NCBI GenBank assembly: GCA_037975125.1 | Contig: CM075857.1 | Span: 74,977,345-75,041,344, forward strand | Direction: 5' to 3' | Length of the DNA stretch: 64,000 nucleotides | Origin: Latrodectus hesperus | Taxonomy: Eukaryota; Arthropoda; Arachnida; Araneae; Theridiidae | Part shown: positions 47,700 to 61,199 of the stretch, piece after piece | How positions within the stretch are numbered: the stretch's first letter is position 1 | How the letters are laid out: each line of letters starts with the position of its first letter | Notes under the pieces: generated by a model | Database searches by the model: none | Seen by the model: the letters and a program-made list of their open reading frames with translations, nothing else | Told to the model about the DNA's origin: nothing | Translations under genes and position numbers: made by a program

Positions 47700-50600
47700 T
47701 TTCTAAGGTTTAAAATTAAGCTCTTAGAATAGATTTAGCGCCAAAATACTTTATTATTGTATTCATTTTACTGTACACAGGGGGGGGAGTATGACGCAAT
47801 CGAAATTATGATTAAATAATGAAAGGTAAATAAAAAAGATTAAATAAAAAAAAGAAAACGCTGACTTAGGAGAAGAATTGAGATGATTTACTTATTTCGC
47901 TAAAAGGAGGCGGGAAAGTCCTAACGATGCTCTTACATTATATTAAAAAAATAACGAGAAGGGTATTACAGATCGAAATACCGAGAGAAATAAAAGTTGA
48001 AATTCAATGTTTATTGTTTAATGTATGCGATGGACTACGCTTAGTAAATACTCTTATTTTGAATCTGCAGCTCCAAACACCACATTTTTCAAGGATAAGA
48101 CATCTTCTCCCTTTAGAAACGAATAGTTAGTAGAACACTTATAAATAATCAAATATTCGAATGGAACAAGAAGAGGTTTTCTACAGCATGAAAAATTAGT
48201 GCTACGTTTCTCCAAATATTAAACAACAACAAACATGAAACAGTTATTGCAGTTTTAACTAGTCGAAAAAATAATTTAACATTTTTCCTTTTCAACATTT
48301 TCCATCTCTCCTTTTAAGAACACTTGTGTACAGCAGTAAAATCGCTTTTTGTACTATAATCAAGATAGTTTGTTGCACAGATTAAGGATTTTGTAATGAG
48401 TTCTATATTTTTTTTAATTTTATCTCTCAAAATAAAATTATTTTTCTTCTTTATTTATTTATAACATCCAAGAAGACACTTTTTATTTTTATATTCATCG
48501 CATAAAATTTCTTATTTAAGATTGATTATTTCCAATGTAAGACTTGCTGTTTCAATTTTATTTCAAACTTTATACGTACATTTCAAACTTTGTGTATATC
48601 TTGCATGTAAATACCTGTTATTTAGTACTTTCACAGTTTGTAAAGGTTTAAGTGTAAAAAATCTCTATATATCTGCACGCACGATTTTTCCACCACAAAA
48701 ATTCCATTTTTTATTACATTTCGTGGATTTAAAACTCTTAATTGTTTTTTGTAAGTTACTATCTACATTTCTATAGTGGATTTGGAAGGAAGCATTTGGT
48801 AGTTTTATAATGTCTCTTCTAAAAAATTTTTTTTAATTTAGTCAATTGTTTACTTTTTCAAAACATTGTTTAAAAAAATTTCATGTCCTATTTTTTAAGA
48901 AAATTTTTTCCTGTTATAAAAAGTTAATTACTGAAAGTCATTCATGCTGATTAATTTCGGTTTATTTTTATTAAATTAATAAATTAAGAAAACGAAATTT
49001 TATTTTCTGTATTTCAGATAATTAAAATAACTACTTATTTAACAATTTTCTCAATCATTTAAAATCAAAGACGCAAAAAATTATCATGTAATGATTGTTT
49101 TGAATAATCCATTTTAGTAAGGGTTGAAAATGTTGTGTTGTATGAGTATATCTAACTGAGTTAAAATTATTATTTACCTAATTTTTTAATGGGTATTGAG
49201 AAGCAACGTAACCATTTAAAGTTTACAGTGTAAAAAACAAAACTTTCCTACTAGAGTTACATTGTGCATTTATAAAAATAAATGCATCTACCATTTTAAC
49301 TGTTTATAAATTGATTTTAATCTTCCATTTGGAAAACGGGAAAAATAATGAATAGGAAATTGAAATCTAATGTAATTATGATGTTGGACGAAACCGGGTA
49401 TTAGTTCATTTTTGCTATAAGGAGAAAGAAGTAAAAATATTTAGATATTCTGTAATGCAAATTAACAATTTCTTATTAATAAAATTAATTTAAAATATAA
49501 TATCATATCATATAATATCAAAATATATATCAGTAATATTCAATACCTGAAATAAAAACAATTTGATTGTTTTATAAACTTAAAAATTATACTGCTTATT
49601 AAAAGTTTTTCTTGGTCTCCATGTAAAAGTTTCACATGTAAATAAAAATGTATAGCTCAAGAAATGCTTTTCACAAACAAATGGTATGCATCTTTTGTTG
49701 GTAAATTAAAATGCAGCATTTAGTATAAGAAATGTTATTTTTCAAAAATTGTTTTGAAATTATTTGACGATTTCAGTAACTCTTTATTCTTAGGTAGAAA
49801 AGTGGTATTTTACAAAAAATATGAAAAGTATTTAAATCTATGCATTAGTCTTTTTAAATAATTAATTACATTTACCCAGTATGAATTATTTTATTCGATG
49901 AAATAATTTAGTTAGTTTAAAATTTATTAATAACTAAATAATAATTTAGCTTAAAATATTAACCGATATTCATTAATGTTAAATTTGGTAATTGCACTTG
50001 GTTAAAAAGAAAATTAATTTCTGTACATTACAAAATTTTCCGGCGTCGTACATTAATTTATATGTAAATTAAATCAGCACTGTACATTAACTTAGATAAT
50101 ATTGCATAATTTTTTTCTTACAGTTATCGATCTCAGCGCATAAATGATTTGAAATAAAATGAACCTAATAAGCTCAAATCTCTATCTTCATGTATGAAGT
50201 TGTATTACAATTATTTCATATATACAGAGAAATTATCTATGAATTCAGTATTTTTCTTTATTCTGTGTATCAAAATATTTAATTCCATCAAAATAATAAC
50301 AGAATAGAAAATTTTAAGAAATTAAATTATTTTGATTATGTGATTGTACACTGTTTTGAAAAATAAAGCAATTAATCTTGGTTGTTTAAACTAAATTAAC
50401 ATTTTTCAAGTCTGTAATATATAAAATATATTAAGTTACATTTGTTAATAAATGCAATTGACAAAGGAATATAGTTGAAAATTCAGAATAAATTAGTATT
50501 TTTGAAATTTATTATAAGTTTTGTAAAAAAATGCTTCTTTTGATGAAAGTGCAAATTTCATATTTAGAGTAAAATTCGGTAGAAGAAAATATATAAAGTA

Positions 50601-50895
50601 GAATTTTTAAATATTTAAAAGTTATTCGTTTCAGAGAGCTTTGCTTCAAATATTTTCACTCAATTAAAAAATTTCTATTAAAAATAATTAATTAAATATT
50701 TAAGTTAAATATTTAATTACGGGCAAGACTTATTTAAATTATTTTTAAACATATTACAAACTATATATGGTTCACTATGAAACAACTTAACATAAAATTT
50801 TTTTATAATAATTCATTATTTATTGTATTGTTATTTCAAATCTAATACGTGCTAAATTGTAATTATTTCCAAAATAACTACAAAATCTAGTTTTA
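47700..50895. other. AT-rich interval, nothing coding
   Basis: Only short frames (at most about 84 codons, 48522-48776, low complexity). A G9 run at 47780-47790 is the only notable simple sequence. Confidence 0.5.
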
Positions 50896-50899
50896 TATA

Positions 50900-52202
50900 G
50901 AGGACTTGAATTAAAATTGTATTAGTCGGAAAAGGATATACTAAGGTCGGCGATACACGAAGCAACACGTTTAGGCACAGTGTCAATGAGAGTACGGATG
51001 TCGTCCTGAGGAATGACTCTCCATTCCCTGTCAACATTTTACTAAAGGGCGTCTTCTGAAGGAGACAGTGGCAGGGTCTCCAAATGACGTCCAATCATAT
51101 CCCAAACGTATTCGATTGGTGAAATATCTGGCTAGGCGGTAACCAGGGAAATAGCTGTACATCTTGCAGGGCATATAGGTTGAGGCGAGCAATATGCTGT
51201 CAGTCGTTATCCTGCAGATATAAGGCACTAGATACCCCTTAAAACTAGGGGAGTGTCTCTGGCCCCAGCACATCATCCACGTAACGTTGGGCTGTCATAG
51301 TGCTGTGAGCTAGAAGTGACGTGAAATCGTACGCAATGGCGCTCCAACCATGATGGGGTATTGCCGCACGGTGGAGTGTTTCACAATTGCTGCAGGATTG
51401 AACTTGTCTCCACATTGTCGCCACACTCGTACGCGGGGACTATCACTGGAGAAACAGAAGTGTGACTCATCTGAGAAGATGACACTGTGCCACTTCCTCG
51501 TCTACATTGCCCTAATCAAGCACCATTCCAGACGTTAGCGTCTATGCTCTGAAGGTTAATGGCAGTCTTCTCAACGGACGCCATGAATGCAGGCCACTAG
51601 AAAACAATCGACGATAAATGGTCTTGCACATGCTACAGAATTTCGGTAGACGTGCTTTGCGTGGCAGCCACCGCCTCCCGTTGGACGCGTCGATTCACGC
51701 GTGCTGACGTATCTCTGACAGCACCGGTACCCAGAAAACTCACCACAGTTTCTTGTTCCAACCTTCTTCGCCACAGTCGGTGCACTGTGGAAGCGTCCAG
51801 GTGTCTATCAGCTGTGCTAGCCCTTCTCAGTCCAATCACCATGCCCCTTTTAAACTCATCTGTCTGATGGAAGTTAATCCGTCAATGGTGATCTGGCATT
51901 CTCTGCAATTGCAGGCATCGTTTGCGAAAGAACAAACTATCAATGATAATTTTCCAAGCAGCAATATCGGCGCGATGGTTGGTTGGTTGGGTTTTATGGC
52001 GCAAGGTCCAGAAATGGACACAATATCGGCGCGAATATTGCCCATTTTGCCGATTTCTCACTTTATATCTTATTCTGCGTGCACTGGAGAGCTTCGGATT
52101 TCACATCATTTGCATAACTCGGTAAGGTGCGTCTTCTCTTAAATTTGCATAATTCTCTAGCCATTCCTTCTTGGTGTTGCATTTTCAATGTCAGGAAGTG
52201 TA
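50900..52202 (-). mobile_element. decayed Tc1-type transposon, minus strand
   Basis: The right end (52173-52200, GGTGTTGCATTTTCAATG...AGTG, then TA) is a diverged copy of the inverted repeat of the 27193 element. The left end is less clear, near 50900, with a matching ATTAAAATTG. Minus-strand translation gives an HTH region (STVHRLWRRRLEQETVVSF near 51790, then a TSARV motif near 51700), a first-Asp region (FSDESHFCFSSDSPRVRVW near 51470) and a second-Asp/Glu region (LQDND, then SPDISPIEYVWDMIGRH near 51110), spread over several frames. Many frameshifts mean it is inactive. Confidence 0.85.
51976..52020 (+). repeat. 45-bp nested insertion with 14-bp target duplication
   Basis: CAATATCGGCGCGA occurs at 51962-51975 and again at 52021-52034. 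Between the copies lies a 45-bp insert beginning TGGTTGGTTGGTTGGGTTTT and containing GGCGCAAGGTCCAGAAATGG. Removing the insert and one copy restores a continuous Tc1 sequence. Related, more decayed strings occur near 10887-10925 and 29213-29245. This looks like one end of a dispersed retroposed repeat. Confidence 0.75.
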
Positions 52203-52999
52203 ATTGTATAGATATTGAAGCAGTTTCAACAGTGTATTGCATGAAAGCTATTTAAATCAATTGTATACTATAAAATCCATAAATGTCCTCTTCATAAGCT
52301 TGCGAAGTTTAGAACTTTATTATGTGTACAAAATTTGATAATGTTGATTTTTAAACAAGGCACTGTTAGAGATTTCATTTAATGAAATTCTTACACAGTA
52401 ATGAAATTCTGACAACAATCTGTAACACTGCATGTGCTCTCATGTCAGCAACTTCATTTATCAATCTTCAAAGTAAAAGTGTAATTTATTTTTTTATAAT
52501 ATGTCTACTAATATGATTCAAATTCCATCGACATTATCAAGAAGCAAATCCATCAAAAATAAAACCATATAATACCTTTTGGTCAGTTTCTTCACAAGAA
52601 AATAATATTTTTGATGTGAAGGAAATGAATATAGAAAAGAGTGATTAAGTACCTTTTGAATCTGATAAACTGTTAAGGTAAACATTTTAGCATAATTCAT
52701 ACATACGTTGAAATAAATAAGTGTTTTTAGCATGGATAATTAAAATATCTAATAAAAATCTATTAATATAACATGTAAATTTCACTAAGAATATTTTTAA
52801 TATTAAAATTATAATAACAGAAAAACAAATATTTTACTTATATGTTATAAAAGAAAAGACAAGCCATTGAATTTTGGAGAAATTTGTTGGTCTTAAAAAA
52901 TCATTACCAAAGCAACCATTATTAGTAGTATTAAAAGCATTTATCTACCTGAAGATGGAGTTGAACAGATATTAAGTGACATTTCGAGTATAGCATTCC

Positions 53000-53470
53000 A
53001 TTTGGTTTCAATACTGGGCCACAATTTATCAACCACAATGACTGTGAGAATCGATAGGCCTGCCACCTACAACTATTTTCTTTTCATAAGAGATCAAGAA
53101 AACGAGCTAGCTAGAGAAATAAATTAATATATTCGGTAACAAGAAAGGCCTTAATATAACAGATAACATATAGTGTAACACAGACTTGCTTAAGCATAAA
53201 ACTACAAAGATAACGAAGTAGATGAGATCCAGGTACAATTAACTTGCCAATAAGGTTTTCTATTTTGCTTGAAGTTATGATTTATTGATATCAACATCAC
53301 GATTCAGTAAAGAGAACGCGAATCCATTTGAAAGCACGAAGTCATATTATTTTTGAGACTGATTCAGTGGTGATCACACCATCGAAGGCTCTCCTGTCTG
53401 TGATGCAGCTCCATGTTTAACAGAAGACATAGTGGCCTATCTGAATGTCCACATATCAGCAAACATTTTT
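53000..53470 (-). pseudogene. fragment of a Tc1-type transposase, minus strand
   Basis: On the minus strand near 53455-53364 the reading HSDRPLCLLLNMELHHRQES, then LRWCDHH, matches the linker before the catalytic domain of Tc1 transposases (compare RQRQERLQWCDQR in the copy at 27254-27862). Weak traces of the first-Asp region (LSNGFAFSLLNRD) follow at about 53300. Strongly decayed, with no terminal repeats found. Confidence 0.6.
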
Positions 53471-53559
53471 CGACTTTTTGTGTATCATTTTTGCTTTTCA
53501 AACTACTCCACTTTTTGACCCAATATTTGCAACATGATTGTATGATCCTTTTCAACTAT

Positions 53560-56500
53560 ATATTAAGATCTAACTGTGTTCTTTCTATGGTCATTGAAAT
53601 CATCGATCGTTGAGATGATATAGACATTATATCTGACTGCTTTAAGCTTAGGATTCCATATTCTGCTTAATAATTACGGAATATTGATAACTATAATCTC
53701 GATGGATAAAAATTCTATCTCTACCAAACTCAGACAAGGACTGTTAGACGTTTTTTTTTAACTTTCTTCGGACATAACAACCGTTTACCTAATCGGATAT
53801 AAAAATGATTTGCCTACATGTACAGTAAAGATAATATAATTTGGATATCACAACATATTTCTTCTGCCATGCAAGATGGTTATGTGGTCAATCTGTCATT
53901 ATCTATCACTAAATCCACCTTTCAGCATTATATTTTCGCAAGTTTTACTTCTCTATCATTCCTAACACATACTCGTTTAAGTTGTAGGTTTGAAACTACT
54001 TTTGAAAAGATTAGATGTAATAATTCTATATTCAAATGACTGACTGAGATTATGACAAAGGGTCAGCAAAACTATATTAATCTAAGACTTGAAACCTCTA
54101 GTGAAAATATTTTTAATTTTAAAATGGCATAAGATTCTTACTTTAAGATTATTCCTTTTGTAAAAAATGATTGTTTGTCCACATAATAGCAATAGAAACT
54201 GTATAGATATTAAGGTTCTGCATAAAAGTTAACGTAAGCATTCTATTATTACAATTTCATTGTTTCTAATGAAGAAATTTCATTAAATAGTTTTACCGAT
54301 TGTCACTTTTTTCTCAAATGTAAGGAAAACGGAAATATTTATTAAATTGAAACAGTTTTAAAACTTTATGGAATGATTGTTTATCAAACATTTATTGATG
54401 TGATAATTGCTTATTTCAATAACAATAAAATTAAATTGAAGTATAAATTAAAATAGAATAATTTTAATTATTTAGCACAAAATGAAAGAATTTTTCCAAC
54501 TTTATTTAGTCTTGATTTTTGACAAATTTTGATAGTGATGCCATCCTGATGTAATTATTTCAACGTCTTCTTTAATTTCCAGTTTTTAAATTTACTGTTT
54601 TGATTAAATTTTGAATTCAAATTATTTGTATTAAATAAAAAACGGAGAGTGTTTTCACAATCATTGTAATTAAAAAAAATTTTTATAATAGATAATTCTT
54701 TATCGTTCTATAATTTAAATAAAATTAATTAAAAAAGTTTAAGAAATGGTTATGCATTAATCAATTAGAATTTTTTAATTAATAACATATGCACTGTTTT
54801 CAGCAATAATAAATGCAGAAAGTATTATTATTCTATCATAGTATGATATTTCGCATTTAATTACTAGAAAAAGCTTTATTTTTCATATATTTTTTATTTG
54901 CTAAATAAAATTGAAATTACAAGTTAATTATTAGAAATTCCCTTCATATTTAAAGTTAAGTAAATGTTGTGAAATAATGTAAATAAATACATCGCAATTC
55001 AAATTAGAAATTATCCTAGTTATGTGCTTGCTGTTGAAAAAATTCTTCACCGTTCTTTTTTTAAATTGAAAGTTAAAATTTAAGAACACGTGGCATATAT
55101 AGTAGACACAATTCAAAATTTTCTTTAATTACACAAGAATGCTCGAAATTTGGCAAACATAAAAATGATTGAAAGGATTTGGCATTTTAAGAAGTAAATA
55201 TAACTAATAAAATAATTTAAAATGTTGGTACTGGAGGAAAACTCAAGATATTTTAATACACATTCTATTGAATAAAATAGTTCATCCAAATAGAATTACT
55301 GTGAGCATATTATTTGAGAAAGTAATGTTCAGCATTTTATCAGCCTGTTTCTTGTCAAACATTTTACTCTTTACAACAAAACTCTACTTTATTAACTTGC
55401 AATGGAATAAAGGATGTGTCTATCTATAAATGGTAAAACTATATCTCCAGGGCATTACAAGCACATATTAAGCAGAACAAAAAAAATGAATTAATGAGTA
55501 CGTCCCGCTGTGACAGAGTCTTTTCCAAATGTAGCTCTAGCTAAATAAATTAAAGTTAACATGGACGCTTAAAATGTAAAAAATTGAATGAACAAAGAAC
55601 GCATTGTTCAATAAATGGTAAAAATAAACAGACAAAAAGATTTTAAAAACAGCATGAAGTCGATTAAACAGCTAACGACCGGTTTCAGTAGAATTTATTA
55701 TAATTTGCTTAGCGACAATATAAGTTAAAGGTAACATAAGCATTTGAAATTTGGAAAATTGTTCAAAGTATTGAAAAAGATTTTTGTGTTAACTATTGTC
55801 TTGAGCACATATATTTCCCTGTTTTTATGTATATTTTTATTGAATCATATTGTTTTCAATAAAAATGTTTTCATCGGTTATTTTATTAATTTCGTTTCCT
55901 GTATCTATATGACACCACGTTTTTCTGTTAACATTTTATTATCTTTCTCAGTGCTGACAAAATCAAAGTATTTTTTTTCTAACGCTCATTTAACTTTCAT
56001 TTTCAATTATTATTTCTCGATTTTATATTATTCGTTATTATTCACCAGACTCAGATACTGGTAAAAATTTGATTTAACTCTACATAAAATTGTTTATTAT
56101 TTTACTATTTTTAATTTGTTAATTTTTGGTTTTGCAATTTGTTGAACACTTTCTCAATTATTTTACTAAAATTAATAAATTTTTCAATATTTATTTGCTT
56201 ATAAATTCAATAAATCCTATAATAGTTATACATAGCAAATAGAATATTATAATAGAAACAAAAAGCAAAAATTTAGTCATTAAATAAAAAGAAATAGTAT
56301 CCAAATATAACAAGAAATAATTGAAGAAATCGGAAAATTTTCGAATGATTATTGAATGTGTAGATAAAAAGCTATACTTTTACATAAAAACCATGCTTTC
56401 AAACTCCTTATGAAAATTGTCTCCAGTACTCTTTTTCTATTAAAAAGCTTTATCATCTTGCATGCTATTATGAGATTGAATTTTGTTTATGTGAACATGC

Positions 56501-57035
56501 ATTATAAGATTTTGAGAGAACTGCTAATCCAAATTATCAAAAGGGAATAAAAATCTCATAATATATACATTAAGTTAGTTAATGTCGTTTTACCTATAAG
56601 TATTAGCTATGCTGCTTTGTGTGGAAATGTTTCAGTGGATGTTAAGCACCAAGAAAATTGATATAAAAAAGACAGTTGCTATGTAAATATATATTTTATC
56701 TAAACAAAGAAGTAAGAAAATGTTCTGTATGTCACATCAAGTAACTAAGTAGACTGTATAAATCTTGATGATCACTGAAAAACAAAAAGTTTTTGATATA
56801 AGTGTCTCATTTAACTGGTTGTATATATTGTTTAAATCTCTCTCTATCTCTCTCCTAATTCCAGAAGTTAAAATTTCAAGCATGAAGAAGTAATATTTCG
56901 ACAAAAAATGGTTCTATTCATGAAAATTTGGTATTCTAACAATATGCTATAAAACACGAAGTGGTAACAAAAAATCTGCTCAGAGATTGGTTGACATTGG
57001 TCAAAATATGATGTCATATTATGCACTTTATATTT
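53560..57035. other. AT-rich interval, nothing coding
   Basis: A 106-codon plus-strand frame at 55744-56064 is Phe/Leu/Ile-rich, as expected from A/T-rich sequence, and has no family resemblance. No other structure was recognised. Confidence 0.5.
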
Positions 57036-57039
57036 CTCT

Positions 57040-57700
57040 CTTTATTGTTTCCTTAATAAGTGATGTAGATATAAGCTTTTTGAGCACACATGTTCTGAGG
57101 AATCAAGCCATGGAAATCTCACTTATCACACGATATGGTTAATATTATTTTCTTTCAAATAATCAGCGTCAAGCACAGCTCTGTGTGATAGGACATTATC
57201 ATTCTCAAAAACTAATTTGTCTCTCACAAATCCCTAAAAATATTCAAACTGAATTTTAAAAAAATCTCATTTTTTTTTATGATTTCGGTGTCTGTTTACA
57301 AACAGAGAACTCATGAAGCAGTACTTACTCAGCGGACCAACATGATCTCTTCCCAAACAAGGACATTTTGCAATCGAATTGATCAATTTGTCTGATGTTT
57401 TCAAGTAACAGTCTTCCAAACTTTCTATCAAGAACTCGCTGAAAACTGCTTTGTGAGTACTAGATCTTGAAAGAACACTGAAGAATATAAGAAATCAATC
57501 ATGATCTACTAAAAAGGTGTGTTTATGGATGCAAAATAGATGTGTTCTTCTGTGAAACTGCGTGGGGTGAATACGCACTCCTCAAGATCCAGTGCGTGAA
57601 GGTTCCCCTTAGATAGTCATCTATACACGATGTATCTCGATACCTTTACAACAATTGCAGCAGCGAGAACTTGAATTAGCTATCTAATACACTGTATTTT
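57040..57700 (-). pseudogene. ancient Tc1-type transposase relic, minus strand
   Basis: Minus-strand reading from about 57685 gives traces of the HTH linker (VLAAAIVVKVSRYIVYR, then KGNLHALDLEECVFTPRSF). At about 57240-57050 it gives the second catalytic region: VFENDNVLSHRAVLDADYLK, then a WP-SPDLNPIEH-like block reduced to PWLDSSEHVCSK. Stops and frameshifts are frequent. The order and spacing match a Tc1 transposase on the minus strand; no terminal repeats were seen. Confidence 0.6.
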
Positions 57701-57927
57701 TAGCTGTAATCTCTAAGACACTCTATTTTTAGCGGTGCACGCTTAAGCTTGTAGTATGATAGATACTTTTTCTTGTCCTCCTATGGATTGTATTATGTGG
57801 CTGAAATTTCTTTCATAATTTAGAAATCACTCTGTATGATTCTTATATTAACATATTAACCAACTCCTATATGCCTGTGTGATCTGGTTGCGTAAGGTGG
57901 AATAGAAGTCTGTGACTGACAGACTAG

Positions 57928-59094
57928 GGTCTACAAAGACTAGCCTGTCTCTGCATCACAGGAACAATGTCCACCGCGCCAACCAGAGCATTGGAAGTTA
58001 TGTTGGATCTGACTGCCTTAGACATCTTCATCTGCAACACTGCCAGAATGACTGCATTCAGAATGAAATTACAAAACCAATGGTACGATCATCATGTTGC
58101 CAAAGGTCACAGGGATATTACCAGGAAAATTCAAGATCCTATTTTCCTGATGCCTTCGGACATCATGGAAAAATCATACATGTTTGAAAGAACATTTGAA
58201 ATAGTTTTTCCAACTAGAGACGAATGGTATAACAACATGTTCAAAACTAAAACAGGAAATCTAATCTGGTACACAGATGGATCACTGAAAAACAGTCTCT
58301 CAGGACTGGGAGTATGTGGCGTGTCACCAAGAACCAGCCTATCTGTAAGCCTTGGGAGATACGCTACGGTCTTCCAGGCAGAAGTTTTGGCCATTATCCA
58401 CTGTCAGAGACTAAATATGAGGAAGGGCTACCACGGTAAGCGGATTCTCATTTTTAGTGACAGTCAAGCCGCTTTAAAAGCGCTCAGTTCTTTCGAAATC
58501 AAATCTAAAATGATTTTGGACTGTAGAAACCTTCTTACAGAACAGGCAACTAGAAACAAGGTGATCCTTGTATGGGTTCCTGGACAAAAAAGTATCGAAG
58601 GTAATGAAAGGGCTGATGAACTTGCTAAACAAGGATCGTCTTTTGCTCCCATTGGTGCAGAACCTTTTTGTGGGATCAATTTGAAGACCGAAAAAACCAA
58701 TGTTCTTAGATGGGAAAAACGGAAGATATATGAAGCTTGGCGCAACACTGCAGGTAAAACCCACGCTAAAAGTATGATCTGTGGATCATCAGCAAGGATT
58801 ACCTCTGAAATTCTAAGATTCTCTAGGCAGAAGATACGTTTAATCGTAGGCTTCATAACTGGGCACTACTATTTCAGAAAACACCTACATAAAATGAGAC
58901 TGTTTCAGCAAGACCCTATCTACAGGAAATGTCATACGAAAGAGAAAACGGCCAAGCATATCATTTACGAATGCGATGCTCTTGCCTTCCCTAGATTAAC
59001 TTCTTTAGGCATCATCCATACTAGAGAGTTACACCTAGACTCCATTAAAGGGTTATCGGACTTTATTAATAAAGTCGGAGACCCGAGCAACTGA
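57928..59094 (+). pseudogene. C-terminal part of LINE ORF2: RT tail, RNase H and zinc-knuckle region
   Basis: The sequence before 57967 (LQRLACLCITGTMSTAPTRA) is the conserved end of the reverse transcriptase region of I/Jockey-type elements, so the ATG at 57967 is internal and not a true start. An RNase H domain follows: WYTDGSLKN (Asp), FQAEVLAII (Glu), LIFSDSQAAL (Asp) and GNERADELA (Asp). The usual His of the VPGH motif is Gln (VPGQ). The C-terminal GHYYFRKHLHKM and RKCHTKEKTAKHIIYEC form a CCHC-like knuckle whose first Cys appears to be Tyr. The frame is intact for about 389 codons, but the fragment lacks the RT catalytic core and endonuclease. Confidence 0.85.
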
Positions 59095-59197
59095 AACTAG
59101 GAAACATTGGGTTTGGAGTTAATAGTACAAAATGCTGATAAAAGCAGAGGTGCCCAATGACATACAAACCCAACTCTAAGAAAAAGAAGAAGAATTA
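57928..59197 (+). mobile_element. 5'-truncated non-LTR retrotransposon (I/Jockey-like group)
   Basis: Only the 3' part of ORF2 and the 3' end remain. The frame is open from 57928, after a TAG at 57925-57927, into the ORF beginning MSTAPTRALE at 57967. After the stop at 59092-59094 there is a 3' UTR of about 80 nt and an A/G-rich end (AAGAAAAAGAAGAAGAATT at about 59178-59196). It lies directly beside a decayed Tc1 relic. 5' truncation is typical of LINE insertions. Confidence 0.8.
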
Positions 59198-59340
59198 ACA
59201 AAGTTATAAATCTGAAACCAACTACTAGCCCACAAAAGGTTTTATCATCATAGTTGCTAGCTTAAGTAATACTGTAAAGGTTATTTTAATTGTAATATTC
59301 ATGGATAGAGTTGTGTTCGTTTTCAAAAAAGTGTATTCCA

Positions 59341-59343
<3 letters not shown>

Positions 59344-59429
<86 letters not shown>
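59344..59429. repeat. (TA)n microsatellite
   Basis: An uninterrupted TA tract of about 86 bp, 150 bp downstream of the LINE 3' end. Confidence 0.95.
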
Positions 59430-59431
<2 letters not shown>

Positions 59432-59434
59432 CTA

Positions 59435-60820
59435 GTTCCAGAAAGCTCTCATTTGTCAATTTCAAATTGCATTTTTAATATTTTACTTGAAAAGAAATCT
59501 TCTGAACCATTAAACTGTCATCAAACTCATAAATTGAAATCACTTCCTAAATTTCACTATATAATATCAATTTTTTAAGTAATAATGGTAAATATTTCTA
59601 TTCGTTACAAAAAACATGAATTTTTCGAAACCACTTGGTACATATTTACGTAGTAAAATATGGTGTAGAAAATTACTGTATGTGATCCCAAGCAAAGACT
59701 CTCTCCATATATAAAAATATTGTAAAACTATGTATATATATATATATTTCGCAAAAATTAAATAATAATTTTCTTAATAAAAAAAAGGAAAATTGTATTT
59801 TTGCCAGATTGTTATACTATTTCACTGTTCATCAATTTATAAAATAAAATTCCGTTAAAAACTTAAAAGAAAATTTTTCTAATGGTATTACCCAAGAAGA
59901 ATAAAATATATCCTGGTTTACATACTACTCTAAAAACTTACATATCACAACAAAAATATAAAAACTAAACTTGTGTATCAGCTCGTAGTTTTTGGCTTCT
60001 TTTTAATTGATGATGATTAGCAGATAAAACACAAAATTCGTATGAAAGCTTATGCAGTTTTATTTGGCTAAATTAACAGAAGAAGATTTATATAGATAAA
60101 GCTGAAATTATAAGTATTAATTGCAGATATTTAAGAATTAAATGCATTTTTCTGAAATATTAAGAGAACCCATAACTATGTAAGAGTTTTTTTATTAAAC
60201 TTTACTGAAAAATAGAATAAAAAAATTTTAAAAAGTTTGTTGTCATTAAAAATTTAAAAAGAAACATTTTCAACCAAAACCAATGCAACTTGTGTGATGG
60301 AGTATTCTATTTATTTGTTGTAAATTCTATGGAAAATTTAGTATTGATAGATCTCATTTGCTTCTTTCTATTTCAACGAGCAGTCATGTGTATATTATAA
60401 TGTTTACGAAATCAATCGGATTATTATGTTTTTAAATTTTTGCAAAACAAGAATTTTGTCAGCATTTTTTTTATTGGTGTAAGGACAGTATTGTAGCCGA
60501 AATTCCTGTTTGCTACTACTGACAAAGCTTCGAAATAGGAATGTGTTTCATAGCATTTAAAGGATAAGCATCAGCGCTTTTTAAATCTTCTGTTAACAAT
60601 GAACTCAACGATTAAATTATATTTATGTAACAGTTTTTTCTTATTTATATTAAGAATATTTTTATGATTATTAAGTAGACGATTCAATACTTATAACTTT
60701 TTGTATATGAGAAATTTTTTATAGTGTAGATATATACTAATCACATAAATTTGCAATAAAAACATACCAAACTTATATTTACGTCAAATTAGGACTTTTT
60801 CGTGGTGTTGTTGATACTTA
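59435..60820. other. AT-rich interval, nothing coding
   Basis: Stop-rich in all frames. A short TA tract lies at about 59731-59747. Confidence 0.5.
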
Positions 60821-61195
60821 TGACACTTGGAAAAGCCAAATTCACTCTGACTAGACTTTGCGAATTTAACTCAGTAGAGAGCGTTTTTCGTTTCAATCAG
60901 GGCACAACAAAATTACGTCTTTGCTCTTTTTTTAACATCCTCCGATAGATTGCACCATCAGAGGATCCATTGCCTCACTTTTGTCATTGATCTGAAGGGG
61001 AGGAAATTTTCTCTAGACCATTATACCCATGGTAACTGCTGAATAACCGACCACAGGGCTTTCGATTCCACAGATTTAACGAGCAAGCAAATCGTGTGCT
61101 CTCGGTGGGTCTTTGGTGGCATTGGGAATCGAACCTCACCTTTATGGAAGGCCGATACCCTAACCACTAGGCTCCCACGGCCCCTTTCTTTCATG
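60800..61195 (-). repeat. tRNA-derived SINE, minus orientation
   Basis: The tRNA-like head is at 61120-61188. On the minus strand it reads A box AGCCTAGTGGTTAGGGTATC and B box GAGGTTCGATTCCC. A GC-richer body extends left to about 60800, where TGTTGTTGATACTTATGACA resembles the 3' end of such elements. A 110-codon plus-strand frame starting at 61094 crosses the head and is not a gene. Confidence 0.75.
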
Positions 61196-61199
61196 GTAA

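Noticed and set aside
55744..56064. 106-codon hydrophobic membrane protein
   Set aside because: Phe/Leu/Ile/Tyr richness is what T-rich sequence yields, and there is no promoter, acceptor or family resemblance.
57967..59094. Host RNase H gene starting at the ATG 57967
   Set aside because: The open frame extends upstream into the conserved reverse transcriptase tail, so it is a LINE fragment and the ATG is internal.
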